Source of the DNA: Bombyx mori | Taxonomy: Eukaryota; Arthropoda; Insecta; Lepidoptera; Bombycidae | NCBI RefSeq assembly: GCF_030269925.1 | Contig: NC_085108.1 | Location: forward strand, 8,122,001 to 8,186,000 | Reading direction: 5' to 3' | Length of the DNA: 64,000 nucleotides | Shown: positions 29,701 through 42,300 of the stretch, in pieces | Numbering within the stretch: position 1 is the first letter of the stretch | Layout: the number at the start of each line of letters is the position of its first letter | Position numbers and translations under genes: made by a program | Notes under the pieces: model-generated | Databases searched by the model: none | The model's input: the letters and a program-made list of their open reading frames with translations, nothing else | Told to the model about the DNA's origin: nothing

Positions 29701-31602
29701 ATCGCATCTGGATGAAGTTAGCTGATGAACTAAAAATGGAATTTAAAAAATACAAATTCATTGTTGAGCATTATCGGGAAGAGAGCTACAGCAACATATA
29801 TACTATAACAATTCGGTAACAATTAATGTGCCAGGTTGTCGACGTTCCGTCGGACTCGTCGCCTTTCCGCATTAAAAGTGTACAATTTCCTAAAATATTA
29901 GAAATCGAGTTAATATGCGGAATCATTTGGTATCACCAGTATTTTTCTCAGAAATACTGTCAAAAGAGCGTAGTTTAGTTTTTTTTTTTATTTATCTATA
30001 TTTGACTACTATTAACAAAATTAATAAATAATTTTATCTGACTTTAAAAGACAGATAATGTATCTGATAAAAAATAAAAAATAAATGTTGCAAAGATGAT
30101 TAATCTTAAAAATATCACATATTAAACCTTTAAAACAGTCTCCTATAAAATTAGTCAGTTTTGAGATTATACAGTTTTAATGCGAGAAAACCACGTCTTG
30201 ATCTGCTGTAACGCTGACTTGATGGATAACCACGTGAAATCGCATTCTATGTTTTTTTTTACCCCTGTATAGAACAGTTAAATGATTATTTCAACATTAT
30301 GCGTATTTTATGTAAATTACATGAGTTCTTCCGCGCGATTACAATATAATTTCGAATTAAAATAAGTAATAATGATATCTATAAATACGATACAACTGAT
30401 GTACAAATAAAATGCTCAACGCTTCGATATTAATTATTGACTGAAGTCGCTACGGGAAAAGTTTAGCAGCTATCTTGACTGGCGTAATTACTAGATATAT
30501 CGCGAACGGTGAACTATTGTCATTGTATCTCGTGATTGTAATCAATTTCGATAAATGAAAACTTTTATGGTCCTATACCTCAATAAATGAGTTGTTTGGC
30601 CACTACGGTAGCATAGCTGCTCTTAACTTATCAACTTTCATTTCCCAAAAGTTGACAATCACGAGATTACATACAGACAAATCGTTGTCCATTAATCATA
30701 TCGTATAAAAAAAAATCAATTCGCTTATAATTTTTATTGAACTTAGTAGAATAAGAACATTATGTAGTGTCGTTTTATACTTTTTGTAAAGATACAACTA
30801 CCCACTCTTCGCGATAAAGAAATGCGAAAGGATTCATTCATAGTTCGAATGAATTAATTTATGAAAAGCTCACGTCTGGGAAACGCAAGAAACTGGACGA
30901 TGGTTGTTCGCGGAGATCAAAGTATAGAACGACACGTAAAGAATTTTAAAGTCTTCACTTGTAACAGCTGCACATCACGCGAACTAATGACATGGCTGAG
31001 GTATCTCGTAGTCAGTTTATTTTGCTCCAACATTTAAGATTTTCCATATCGTCGGGCCCAGGGCCGAGGGAAACCCGTCGCTGGCGGCTCCCACATATTA
31101 GTTTTATTTCTATTTATATATATCACTAGAAATACAAGATGGATATGTTTAAATATGGATTTTGGGAAAGCATGTATTTAAAATAACATCTAACAACAGA
31201 TGAGACGACATTTATTTTACCCTTAATTATGTATATAGCGGTGTCCTCGCGTGACTGTCAATAACTACATTGATGATCAGTTAAATGACATTGACGTTTA
31301 GTTCTTTTGAACAGATCTAGAAAGGATGTGATTTTGCTCAATTCGTGGTCGTCCTGCTGTATGTGAAAAATAATTTATCGTCTCATCTAAATATTTTTTA
31401 TTAAAAAGTTGCACTTTTTCACTAACAAGCAAACTCCGCTTTGCGAATAAACAATACGGCCTCCGATTTACAATTGTCAAATACAAATAGTAACTAAACG
31501 ACATTACGACATCAAAGAATTTCACTACAAACTATTTCATATGGCACGTGTAGTGGAACTGTCTCCTGCCTACAACAGGGAGTTCTTCTTCTTTCTTTCT
31601 TA
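26745..31602. other. Long stretch without recognisable genes
   Basis: Probably begins with the Ly6 3' UTR. Several short frames exist (27809-28024, 28424-28645 and 28751-29107, all minus) but none shows a domain, a splice context or repeat identity. A few GC-richer islands (27300-27360, 28090-28150, 29410-29500) interrupt AT-rich DNA. No SINE was seen over about 6.6 kb (26.6-33.2 kb), the longest such gap in the window. Confidence 0.5.
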
Positions 31603-31870
31603 TTACCCTCTGCTGAGATGTAGGGCTTGAATCAAATCCTTCCATTTACATCGGTCTCGGGCAGTCTGTTCTAGCTCCTCCCACGTCATACCCAAGACGC
31701 CTAGCTCCTGCTCCATCGAGCGAGGCCAAGTTGTTCTGGGACGGACTCTCTTCCTATTGCCAAACACTTTCCAGGTCAGTGCTCTCTTGGATAGATGGGT
31801 ATCGGGCACTTCCGTGTAAGGATCTCCTTCTCCATTGGTATCTGCTTGGTGATCTAGGGATCCAGGTGTA
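31603..31870 (-). mobile_element. LINE ORF2 C-terminal fragment
   Basis: The minus-strand frame ends RKRVRPRTTWPRSMEQELGV, then WEELEQTARDRCKWKDLIQA and LHLSRG before a stop. The TW..S.EEEL..LG..WEE....ARDR..W pattern is the usual C-terminal tail of RTE-like ORF2 proteins. 5' part absent. Confidence 0.65.
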
Positions 31871-32280
31871 ACAGGGAGTTCGGAGGAAATTAATCCCGTA
31901 AAACGATAAGGATGATTAACTTAACGCCATCGTTAAGTTAATCATCAACAGACCAATAATAATGATACTGTTATCATTATCGTCGGTTTGTATTAAGGCG
32001 ATAGTTTGTTCCCGTGGCTTCTAACTGAGGAAATAGTTGCATTCCAATTGGACCTTAGAGCTACATAACAAATCATCAACTCGTAGACAGGAGACGTAGA
32101 CGTCTACAAGTAGACGGTAGACAGTCTGTTTAGTGAATAGTCCTAGCATTTCATTGAAAGTGGAAATATCACATATAAAGTTGAATGTCGTTTAGTCACT
32201 ATTACCGTCCACACGTGACCTGTAGACAGATTTTTCTCTTGTCACTCGCCGGTCTCTACCATTTGTAACGTTTTCTTCCC

Positions 32281-32565
32281 GTGACCAAAGCTTTTAACGG
32301 GTCACCGGCAGAAAACGACTTGGAATTTTGTAAAACAATAAAATACGACCGGTTTTCAAGTAGCTGTACTGTAATTCTAGCAGAAATATTTAATGACATT
32401 AGACCTTCATTACTAGAAGACGGTCGTTCTCTCATCCGTAGGATCAGATGCGTTATCACCGGAGCAATTGTGGAGGATGAATGCATCCTTCAATTATTTG
32501 CTGTATTTGAAAACTCAATCAAATGTAAGAACATTTTTAACAAGAATGTGTCAACACATTCATGA
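32281..32565 (+). other. Unassigned open frame of 94 codons
   Basis: The open frame encodes TIKYDRFSSSCTVILAEIF, LLEDGRSLIRRIRCVITG and EDECILQLFAVFENS, and its stop is at 32563-32565. Its composition is more protein-like than neighbouring frames, but I recognise no family and see no flanking exons. It could be an old element. The rest of 31871-33239 shows nothing. Confidence 0.2.
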
Positions 32566-33239
32566 TGTTAGCCAATTTCTAGTGCTGAGGATTTCCAACA
32601 AGTCGATTGGAACATCCCAATAAGCAGGTGCTTAATGTGGGCCCTATAAATGTGAAATGTGACAACGTTATGTTGAGTTCTAACACTGTAACTTCATGTA
32701 CTTTTGCCTCAATTATTACATTTACAAAAAAAAAATCCCTCTCAAAAATGTCTGTAATGTCAACTGTCAAAGTTAACCGGTCGTATGCACCTGCTTAAAG
32801 AATAATAATTTATAGTTTATAATATAATCAAACAATATTGATGCTATCGGAAACTGTGTACCTGTTGTCAAAAAGAGTACGTCCTTAAAAATGGTTTTTC
32901 ATATTAAAATATATTAATATTATACACGAAACGCATCATATCTTATGAAATGTTAAACACAATAAAGATACATCCACATTTTTACGGAGAAAAAAAAAAT
33001 ATATATATTGATATTTTGTTATGTATTCAAGAGACAATATTTGTAGCAAACGTTGGTTAAATAATATCGCATTTGTTTTGTTTGATTGCGTTCTCACTGT
33101 TAACGAAATAAAAACGTCAGATCATCAAGTGCCATAATTATAAAATACGTTGTTATATAACTGTTGTTTGATTCAAACAAGCCTTCCCTTACATTCAGTT
33201 ATGTTATAAGAACTGTTTCCACCACCGATAATCCTATTA

Positions 33240-33485
33240 TTTTTTTTTTATTGCTTAGGTGGGTGGACGATCTCACAGCCCACCTGGTGTTAAGTGGTTA
33301 CTGGAGCCCATAGACATCTACAACGTAAATGCGCCACCCACCTTGAGATATAAGTTCTAAGGTCTCAGTATAGTTACAACGGCTGCCCCACCCTTCAAAC
33401 CGAAACGCGTTACTGCTTCACGGCAGAAATAGGCGGGGCGGTGGTACCTACCCGCGCGGACTCACAAGAAGTCCTACCACCAGTA
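33240..33485 (-). mobile_element. Bm1 SINE (body)
   Basis: TTTTTTTTATTGCTTAGGTG through CCGAAACGCGTTACTGCTTC to CCTACCACCAGTA. Close to consensus. Confidence 0.92.
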
Positions 33486-33631
33486 AAAAGGCAGATCAGG
33501 CCCTGTGTCAGATCACTAAACATATCTTTTTCTACTGGTATAGATACATACATACGCTGGGTCACTTTATTTCTGCGAACATAAAACTATGTAGGTACCT
33601 TACTACTATTGCCTCCGAATAATAAACCGTC

Positions 33632-33937
33632 GACGTCGCCCAAAGCACGTCATTACGGATCCTCCTAATCCATTAACGGTGCTTTTAGGCACCACAAGCA
33701 CCGGTCACCGTCCTCGTTGATCCCGTCGCTTGCGACGAAGGGCTCGACGAGCGAATTAACCCATAGACACAGCCCACTGAGTTTCTCGCCGGATTTTCTC
33801 AGTGGGTCGCGTTTCTGATCCGGTGGTAGATTCTGCGAAGCACTGCTCTTTCTAGGGTCAGTGTTAGCTCACCTACATGTTAGGATGAAGCTGAAATAGC
33901 CTCAATAAGCTATCAGCATAGGTAGGGAAAAAAAAAA
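33632..33937 (+). mobile_element. BMC1/L1Bm-like LINE 3' end
   Basis: CGTCGCCCAAAGCACGTCAT, GATCCTCCTAATCCATTAAC, the Arg-rich ORF end and 3' UTR, GGATTTTCTCAGTGGGTCGC, and ATCAGCATAGGTAGGGAAAA. It has a deletion in the GAGCCCCGTGAGC region. Confidence 0.75.
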
Positions 33938-34017
33938 ACGCCTCTATTATATTTTCTTATCTGTTCTATTGCCTCTATTTCCAATTGAAAGAAGATATAA
34001 AGGCCATAAAAAAAAAA

Positions 34018-34422
34018 GTGTGTGTGTCCGCTCCGACGCACGACTGGAGTTTACTGGATATAAAAAATTAAACGAAACAATACGAGAAATAGTTCTATAT
34101 TACGACAACACGATACACTACAGATTATTAACAAATTAACGAGACACAAAACAAACGACTAACCAATATATGAAAATACAATAATGAGAGAAACGCGCGA
34201 TCAGTACGAGGCTTTGTGGCGGACTGCCGGCGCAGCAGCCCGGCGTCACCTGCGATAACGCGGCCGCGCGTTGGCTCCTGATTGGCGCGCGCACGCATCA
34301 CGCAATCAGGAGCCAATCAGGCGCATAACGCATTTCGTGTGACATGCTAGTACGATTTTGGTCCCCATAATTTTCATACCCCGGGCCTATATATGTAAAT
34401 CGATTCTTAAGGAGTAAACTCC
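34018..34422 (-). mobile_element. Dispersed repeat with GGAGTTTACT ends, copy 2
   Basis: Inverted homologue of 6088-6457, from GTGTGTGTCCGCTCCGACGC to GGAGTAAACTCC. It differs by a stem-forming insert at about 34271-34320 (GGCTCCTGATTGGCGCGCGC with ATCACGCAATCAGGAGCC) replacing the short internal duplication of copy 1. It is the farthest TE downstream of FBXL20. Confidence 0.68.
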
Positions 34423-36328
34423 AATAATTTAAAACCTAGCTCGTAAGAGATTGGTGTGGGCCATATTTTGATTGAAGTTATCCTGAAAGGCTTTGATAAG
34501 CTCTAGAAGGCAGAATTTGTTTTGAGACTATTTTGGCGCGAACATTCTGCGAGGTTAGGATTATTGGAAAAGGCCGGGCCGAAGACCGTATTTTAAATTA
34601 ATGCGAACGAAAAACCAATAAAAAGAAACAATTTCTTTATTAATTACAACATATATACAATGTATACATTATAATTACAAAATATATGTAATTATTATTC
34701 TATAAAAACCTATATTGTACCTAGTCGACGTTATTACACTGACAGACGACCATACGGCCTCAAATGTCACCAATATCATTATGTCAATGCAACAATGACA
34801 GTAACGCCATGCCACTAACACTGGCACACTGTGTCCCTTGACCAGAACTCACCCGCCGCTATATTAAGAAACGCTGCTAAATTATATGGCTTTGTTTTAA
34901 AATTTGTAAATATGATATTCAGACAACTCCAGTACAAATACTCTAGATAATTATTTTAGATGTGGCAGTGAGGATTTATTTATTTATTTATTTAAACCAT
35001 AACTTTTGGTGAGTTCATCAATAACAACTGCGCTGACCTGATGATTTCTGGGATATCAAGGACACTACACACAATTAAGCATGATGTACTGATCACTAGA
35101 ATTGCTTCAAATTATGTATTTTATAAAAATTGTTTTGTTCGCTTGATAAACTAAGGTTATAATTATGTCATTTGACCCACTCCAGAAAAAAGCCGTTATT
35201 GGTAACAATTATATCTATGATGGCAATGCTAAATAAACTATATTTTCGTTGTCAGCGGGCTCGCTCATCTGTGACTCAGGAAAATTGAGGAATATCAATA
35301 TTTTTATAATGAAACTAGACAGGAGGGTGTAGGGTCCAGCCTGCGGTACCAGGTCCCCGGACCAGACACCGCCACGTCCGCGCCGGTCTACAGTGGAATG
35401 TCAGCTGTCTTCCCGCCAGACAGACACGACGCTCCATCGGTGATGACGACACTTGAGGCAGTCCCTGATCGCCCCGTTACAAATAGGCGTGAACATTTAA
35501 TTTTCCAAAATGGAAACATCATAATATTGTACTAAAGGTGTATTCATATATTTCCCTAAATCACAATAAGACTACGTTTAGAAGCGCGTTCGGCCCCACT
35601 TACGTGTATATGAACACTGCTATTTGCTATTTGACGGGTTCTCAACCACTTTTAATGTATATTAAAGATTCTTCGGAATCGTAAAGGGTCCGCAGCCTTA
35701 CTGGTCGCCGACCGGCCGGGGCCTCCGGGCCAGCAGCCCCCTGTACTACGTAATGAACACATTTCTTCATAACGCGTTTAGTCGCATTCGCCACTTTGCC
35801 ACGACAAGGTGTTGCGTATTCCAGTACCGTAATTAACTTTCAAAAATATCTTTGGAACTCATTAAATATTAAAATAAACTCAGAGACAGTCCTAGCGTTC
35901 CATTGTGTCATGTCCCCTACAGATATCGCCCGCCACAGTATTGAGTGACGCGTGACGTCATTAGAGTGTAAGCAACACTAGAGCGTGCTATCGACAAATC
36001 CGAGTACGTTATGAGCTTTTTTAAAAAAAATCTCTTAACCGTTTTAAAACGTCATAAAATGAATCACATTATTAACAATTTACTTAAACACAATTTTCGT
36101 AGCGGAGAAAGAGATAAGCAAATTGTAACGATAGAGAGAGAGAGACAGAGAATTATTAACGTCGTTTTGTTACACGTGGCTTTCACACAGAGCTTTCCAT
36201 TTTGTCGAAAAAAGTTTCGTACGAGATCGGGAGAGCTTTTGAATAGTCCGTGCGCGGTTGCTTAGAGAGCGACCCCCCTCCCCCCCTCCCTGCCTCCCCC
36301 GGCGGGCGGGGGTCGCGTCCGGCGCCGC
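34423..36328. other. Probable FBXL20 3' UTR and flank
   Basis: No exon or known repeat is recognised. It contains a GC-rich block (35330-35480), a GA-rich run (36105-36150) and a G/C-rich run right after the FBXL20 stop. The 3' UTR extent is unknown. Confidence 0.4.
34636..34641 (-). terminator. Candidate poly(A) signal AATAAA for FBXL20
   Basis: TTTATT on the plus strand reads AATAAA on the minus strand, about 1.69 kb after the FBXL20 stop. It is the signal I noticed, and others in this AT-rich DNA cannot be excluded. Confidence 0.3.
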
Positions 36329-39300
36329 TCATATGATGTTGCAGCAGCGGCAGTAGCGGGGCCGGGCGCCGCCGGCGGCCGCGGGCGGAGTCACCGGGGC
36401 GAAGTACGCGTGCACTTTGATGTTGGGAAGATGGTTCTGGAATCATGGCGAAATCCAACTTATAATAAGATTAATAAGCTTACCGGTGGTAGGACCTCTT
36501 GAGAGTCCGCGCGGGTAGTTACCACCGCCCTGTCTATTTCTGCCGTGAAGCAGTAATTTGTAACTATACTGAGACCTTAGAGCTTATATCTCAAGGTGGG
36601 TGGCGCATTTACGTTGTAGATGTCTATGGGCTCCAGTAACCACTTAACAAAAGGTGGGCCTGTGAGGTCGTCCACCCATATAAGCAAAAAAAAAATGAGG
36701 TCGGCGGCATATTATTAGTTTGTACACCCCTCCCCCAACGGGGTCCCTGTGTGCACTCACCCTGAGCTTCCGTATGGCGTTCCTCGTGACCATCTGGCAG
36801 TCGTAGAGCTCGATGAGCTGCAGGTTGTGGCAGGACGTCAGGTGCTCCAGCGCCTCGTCGGTCACCAGGGGACAGTTGTCCAGACCTGGGGACGAATATC
36901 GCGCGGGTCATGCTCGGCTTCCGACACACTTGTCGAGTTTGTATTAACTTGCGGGTAGATGTGGATATTGTACGTTGATTGTACGTGGATATTGTATATT
37001 ATAGTTGGTGGCCGCTGTAATAATCATGAAAACTTCTCACTCAAGGGTCAATGGGCCAATCTAATTTTTGTATTAGAGAAACTTATATTACATCGTCTCA
37101 AACTTTTTCGCCTGTGTGTCGCATGTCGCGTGACGGTCGGCCGTGAAGTAGGGATAAAGTGAAAGGCGCTCGTCAGAGCAGCCAAGCCCAATATGGCGGC
37201 GCCTATAGTTCGCAGCAGCTGACCGTGTAGTGTATAGACTGTTACTCATTAGTGCCAGTGCTCCACGCTATTTTGTTTTTGTTTTTGTCAGTGTTTAATG
37301 TAAATGTTGTTTGTCAGAGCTAAATGTCGATAATGTGAAAAAAAGTTTCACTTTTACCGTGGTTTCATAAAACCACACAATCCTTCTTTTTATCAATACT
37401 TAAACAAAAAGGATATTTTATAAGATTTCAATAAACACGGTAAATAGTAAGACATGAGGCCGGTGTCCGCGCGCCACTCACCCAGCACGGTGAGGTGCTC
37501 GGCGGCGCAGGGGGACAGGGACAGCTGCTTTATGCCGTTGTCCGTGATCAGGTCACAGTGGGACAGCGTCTGAAATTAAAAAAAAACAAACGTCAAATTA
37601 GACACGTGTCAAATGTGACAGCTGTCATTCAGTTTGCCCAGAAATTGACTGTTTGTTTGTCAGCTGGCGGCGGACTATATATTTGAAAAAAGACAAGAGT
37701 TTATTTTAAGAAAGTGAAAAAAAGTTACTACTATGGGGGGGAGGGGGACTAGGCCTCTCCGCCCCTTACGTCTGTCGGAGTCGCCCGCTCTCTACCGAAC
37801 TCGCTTGATTACTTAGGCCCAAGATGTTTAACATAAATAATACTAATTTAGTTGACCTAGGCCACTGGGCCGCAGACTACATGGCCGCACCGAGCTGCTG
37901 CATGGGACCGATTCTCTCTTAATCATTTTTTTCGTTTAATTTGACTAAAGGCAGTTTAATAAATAAAGCCTTAGTTAAATATATAAACCTCACCAGTTTC
38001 TCAAGTCGCGGACAGCCCATGGACAGGTGCACCAGGGTGGCGTCGGTGATAAGGACACACTCTTCTAAGTCCATGCGCTCCAGCATCCTGCAGTTCTACG
38101 GTGAAGAACAAAACAGATTCTCATTATATATAGATATATGTTTAAGGGGATTTTATGACCTGGTAACTAAGACCTTTAGGTCAACTTTTATTTTAATTCC
38201 AATGAAAACTCTTTTAAATGAAAAATTATATTGCGAAATGAAATGAAGTTGATTAAGCTGGCGCTTGCATACAATATACGACGGCTTTTGTTCGAGGGCT
38301 CACGGGGCCTTGATATTTGTGGTGTAGACCGTGGACTACAGCAGAACAACCACACTCGAAGTGTACCGTACATGGGGAACCATGTACTGCCGACTCTGGC
38401 TGGGCTCCAGGATTTACCGTCCGGGAGATGTGCGCGCTATTATACTTGTAGTTCCCAATTAACCAGTAACATACTCTGACAACCGTCTGGTCATGAGTTA
38501 TATGATTAGGTACAATTTATTACTGTCAGGCTTTTTTTCCTACCTAAGTTGAGAGCTTTGAGAGGCTATTTCAGTGTAACTTTAACTAGTAGGTGAGTTC
38601 ACGGGGCTCAAACCGGAGTGATGCTAACACTGATTCTAGCAAGAGTAAAGCTTCGCAGAATCTACCACCGGATTAGAAACGCGACCCACTGAGAAGATCC
38701 GGCGAGAAACTCAGTGGGCTGTGTCTGTGGGTTAATTTACTCGTCGAACCGGTGCTTGAGGTACCTAAAAGCACCGTTAGTGAATCTGGAGGATCCGTAA
38801 TGACGTGAGAGTATGAGGGGTACCCTTGCGAGCGCCTGGAAGCCTGCGTCGGTGAGCTGCGTGCACTGCGCCAGCTCGAGCGTGGCGAGGCGCGGCGCGG
38901 CGGCGGCCAGCGCGGCCAGCGACGCGTCCGTGAGCCGCGCGCAGCCCGACGCGCACAGCCGCCGCAGCGCGCCGCCCAGCCGCGACACCGCCTCGTCCGA
39001 CACCGTCTGCGCACACCCCCGCCCGCCCCTTGCAGTACTATACTTGGCGACTCTGAACATAGCCGCAGGTCAACTTTCCGAACCGTACCGAGAATTACCG
39101 AACTTATACGATGTCAAGAAAAGGGATGTCCAATATGCTGTTTGAGGATGTTGATTAATCGATTTTTTTTTCAAATTGATAAAAATTTAAATAAAAAGAA
39201 AAGAAATAAATTTAATAAAAATAAAGTATAACTTCTTACGCGCGTACATAAGTACACGCATCCTTTTTTTTATTGCCCTTGTAGGCAGACGAGCACACGG

Positions 39301-42300
39301 CTCTCTTAATGGTGAGCAATTACCGTCGCCCATGGACTTCAGCAATGCTAGAGACAGAACCAAGCCGCTGCCCACCATTAAGTACTCTCCACGAGCCTCG
39401 TTTGAAGAAGGACATGTCATAGCGCTCGGGGAGCACCGTGGAGGGGAGCTCATTCCATAGCCGGATGGTACGTGGCAAAAAATACCTCTGGAAACGCACT
39501 GTGGATGACCGCAGTAGCTCCAGGTAGTACGGATGAACTCTAGTCCGGTGGCGGGCGGTGCGATGGTAAAAACGAGAAGACGGTATAATCTCGAACAATT
39601 CCTCAGAGCACTCCCCATGGAGTGCCAGTCCCCGGGTCGAGTATAGTCACGGTGCGGCGGGCACGTACCTCGCAGCCCTGTATGTCCAGCACCTCGAGGT
39701 CGGGGCAGCGCGTGGCGAGGCTGATGACAGCGCGGTCGTTGACGTTCTTGCATCCTGCAACACCACGAGCCTGGGGTCACGAACCACTCAACTGTCACAC
39801 TTCACGGACTCTTTGTATTCAACTATTTTAATTTGCACCCGGAATCCTTTGAGTTAGAAGGCAGGATCGCTTCGTGACAGAGATAGAGTGAACAGTATAA
39901 TAAATAAGAAATAATGATTTTAAACATACTTATGTAAAGAGTTTTTTTTATTATTTTAATTTTTTCAACTCTAAAAAGGATTTTTAAGGAAGGAAGTTTG
40001 TCATTAAGTAAAAAGTTTTGTTTAGTTTATTAATACTGTTTACTATTTAATTTTTAATATTAATTTTAAAAAAGATTAAGGGATTCAAATATTGTTTTCT
40101 TATGATATCACAGAAAACACAATTAAGTCTTTTATTGATCTTGTTTTGAAATACTCCAGATGTGTATATAAATAAAAACCTAAGAGAAAATGAAGGCAAC
40201 ATTTGGAACAAAAATCCATCTGCATTGTTCTATATTCATGCATGTAATTTAGCATCGAGAGAATTTTTAACAGAGGTATTTATAAGACGCAACATCCCTG
40301 CACGGTTGAGCACGTCCCACGTGACCGGCGCCGGCCTCACGGCGGTCACATGGGACTGCATCATCGTTCCATGGTCAGCCTAGCGTGGTGTATGTTGACC
40401 TCAAGTGACGTCAAATGTTATGAAGTTGTATTGTGTGCGGTTCTAGCGGAAATTTTGTTAAAAAAGAAAGGCGTTCGTCTCTATTGTTGAGGTACAGCAC
40501 TAGCTGCGTGTCTCCGCACTAGTAATGTTGTCTGGTTACTATGGTTACATTCTCTTATGAAGATCGTGTCGTAGTAGTTTTTATGAATAAAATATATTTT
40601 GTGATAAATAACACAGTCTGCTTATTCTTCCAAATAAAATCTTAACATCTATAGTTCGCTACGGCCCAGGGACAGCAGCAGACGGGCGCTGCCCCCACCC
40701 AGCACGCGCGGTCCCAATGACTCAATTCCACTATCGTCAATACGTAGTCTGGGTACAGATTCCCGGGGCTTACCTTTACAAATGAAGCTCTTGAGCTTGG
40801 GGCAGCCCCGGGCCAGCGCCTCCACGCCGCTCTCCGTTATGGACTGGCACCACGACACGTTCACGTGTGTCAGCAACTGGAAATAGTTACATTTACTCAT
40901 TGAATACGCACACAGTGACGTAGCCAACATCATGTTGTTCATAACAAAGTCATTTCGCCCCCGTATACCCGGGGGGCGGGGGGTTGGGGGCTCCGAGTGC
41001 ACTACTGTACTGAGCACGCGTTGGGACGGCACAGGGAGGTGTTGGCGGCGCGAAGCAATGGTGTGGGGCAGCCTGAACCTCGCGTCTCGAGATAGGACAC
41101 TGTGCTGTCTATGGGATAAAGCCAGTGATGGGACGTGGGCGGGAGTGTCCAGTAGTGCAGCGGCGGGGCTGGGCTGGTGGGCAGATGAGTGAGGCGCCTA
41201 CTTACAGGGCAGCCGTCGGCCAGCGCCTTCAGAGAGATGTCCGACACGCTGGGGCACGAGTCCAAATTTATTCTAGAAAAAAAAATTTACAACATTTGAC
41301 ATCGCTGTGTTGTTTTAAACACTAAATTAGTTCTTTATTTAATATAATGAGTTAATTAGTTTCCCTCATCTATTTTTCCACAATCCGACATGCCGTTATG
41401 CTCCTCAATACTTGTTATGTCAATGAAAATCCCGTTTGCACGGACACGTGTGTGTTGTTCGTCTAGATCAGCAATCGGGGAACCGGGGTAAATTACCCTA
41501 AATGGGGTAAAATGAAATTTTGGGGGGTAAAAATGAAACTTTCGTGAGTAAAAAGTATATATTGAAATGATTTTTTTTAAATTGTTGTGATCTCAAGCTC
41601 GACGATACGAAATGAAACGAAACGAAAAAAAAATTTTTTTTTTTCAAATTTATCGTGGGCGCTATAATGTGAAACATGCTAAAAAGAAGGGATTTCGTTT
41701 TTTTTCTGTTCTTCGCCATGGGGTAATATTTTTTTTATTTTATTTTATTTTATTTTTATTATTTTATTTTATTATTATATATTATATCAACTTACACAAA
41801 AATATTTAGGTGTAATAATTAAAAAAGTTCCCCGACCGCTGGTCTAGACTAACAACTCTTAGATTATCGTTTTTAGAGACCACTTATAGAATCTCATCAT
41901 CAGCCACGTAGATACATATTGCAATGAGTCACAATTTGAAACATTATAACCCGACTCTGTACTTGTAATGCAAATAATTTAGTAATTTTCGTTTAGTAAC
42001 GACTACACTGACAGCTGTGACAGCTGTCAATTCCAAAGTCCGTCACTATTGACATTGACAGCTCTACTCACTTCTGCAGTTTGCTGCACCTCCTGCCCAG
42101 CGCCTGGCACGTCTGGTCCGTTATCTTCTTGCATTTGTTCAGGTTCAGATCTTCAATGTTCGGACACGACTGAAAAATTATAACAACGGTCAAACATCAA
42201 GGGGCGCAGAGCAGTGTTACCTCGGCACCACGCTGGCGCACCGTGAGCTCTAGTGAGCAGCGGTGAGCCAGGCCAGGTTCGAACCTGCGCCAGCGTCTTC

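Noticed and set aside
36749..36958. Plus-strand frame of 69 codons
   Set aside because: Antisense shadow of the FBXL20 exon 36761-36885, which has proper splice sites and LRR homology on the minus strand.
38673..39014. Arg/Ala-rich 113-codon frame
   Set aside because: Out-of-frame shadow of the GC-rich FBXL20 exon 38824-39006 plus LINE tail; the correct frame is the LRR one.
40300..40385. Extra FBXL20 exon in GC-rich intron segment
   Set aside because: The exons on either side (40774-40876 and 39669-39754) join perfectly in phase and match family length, leaving no room for another.
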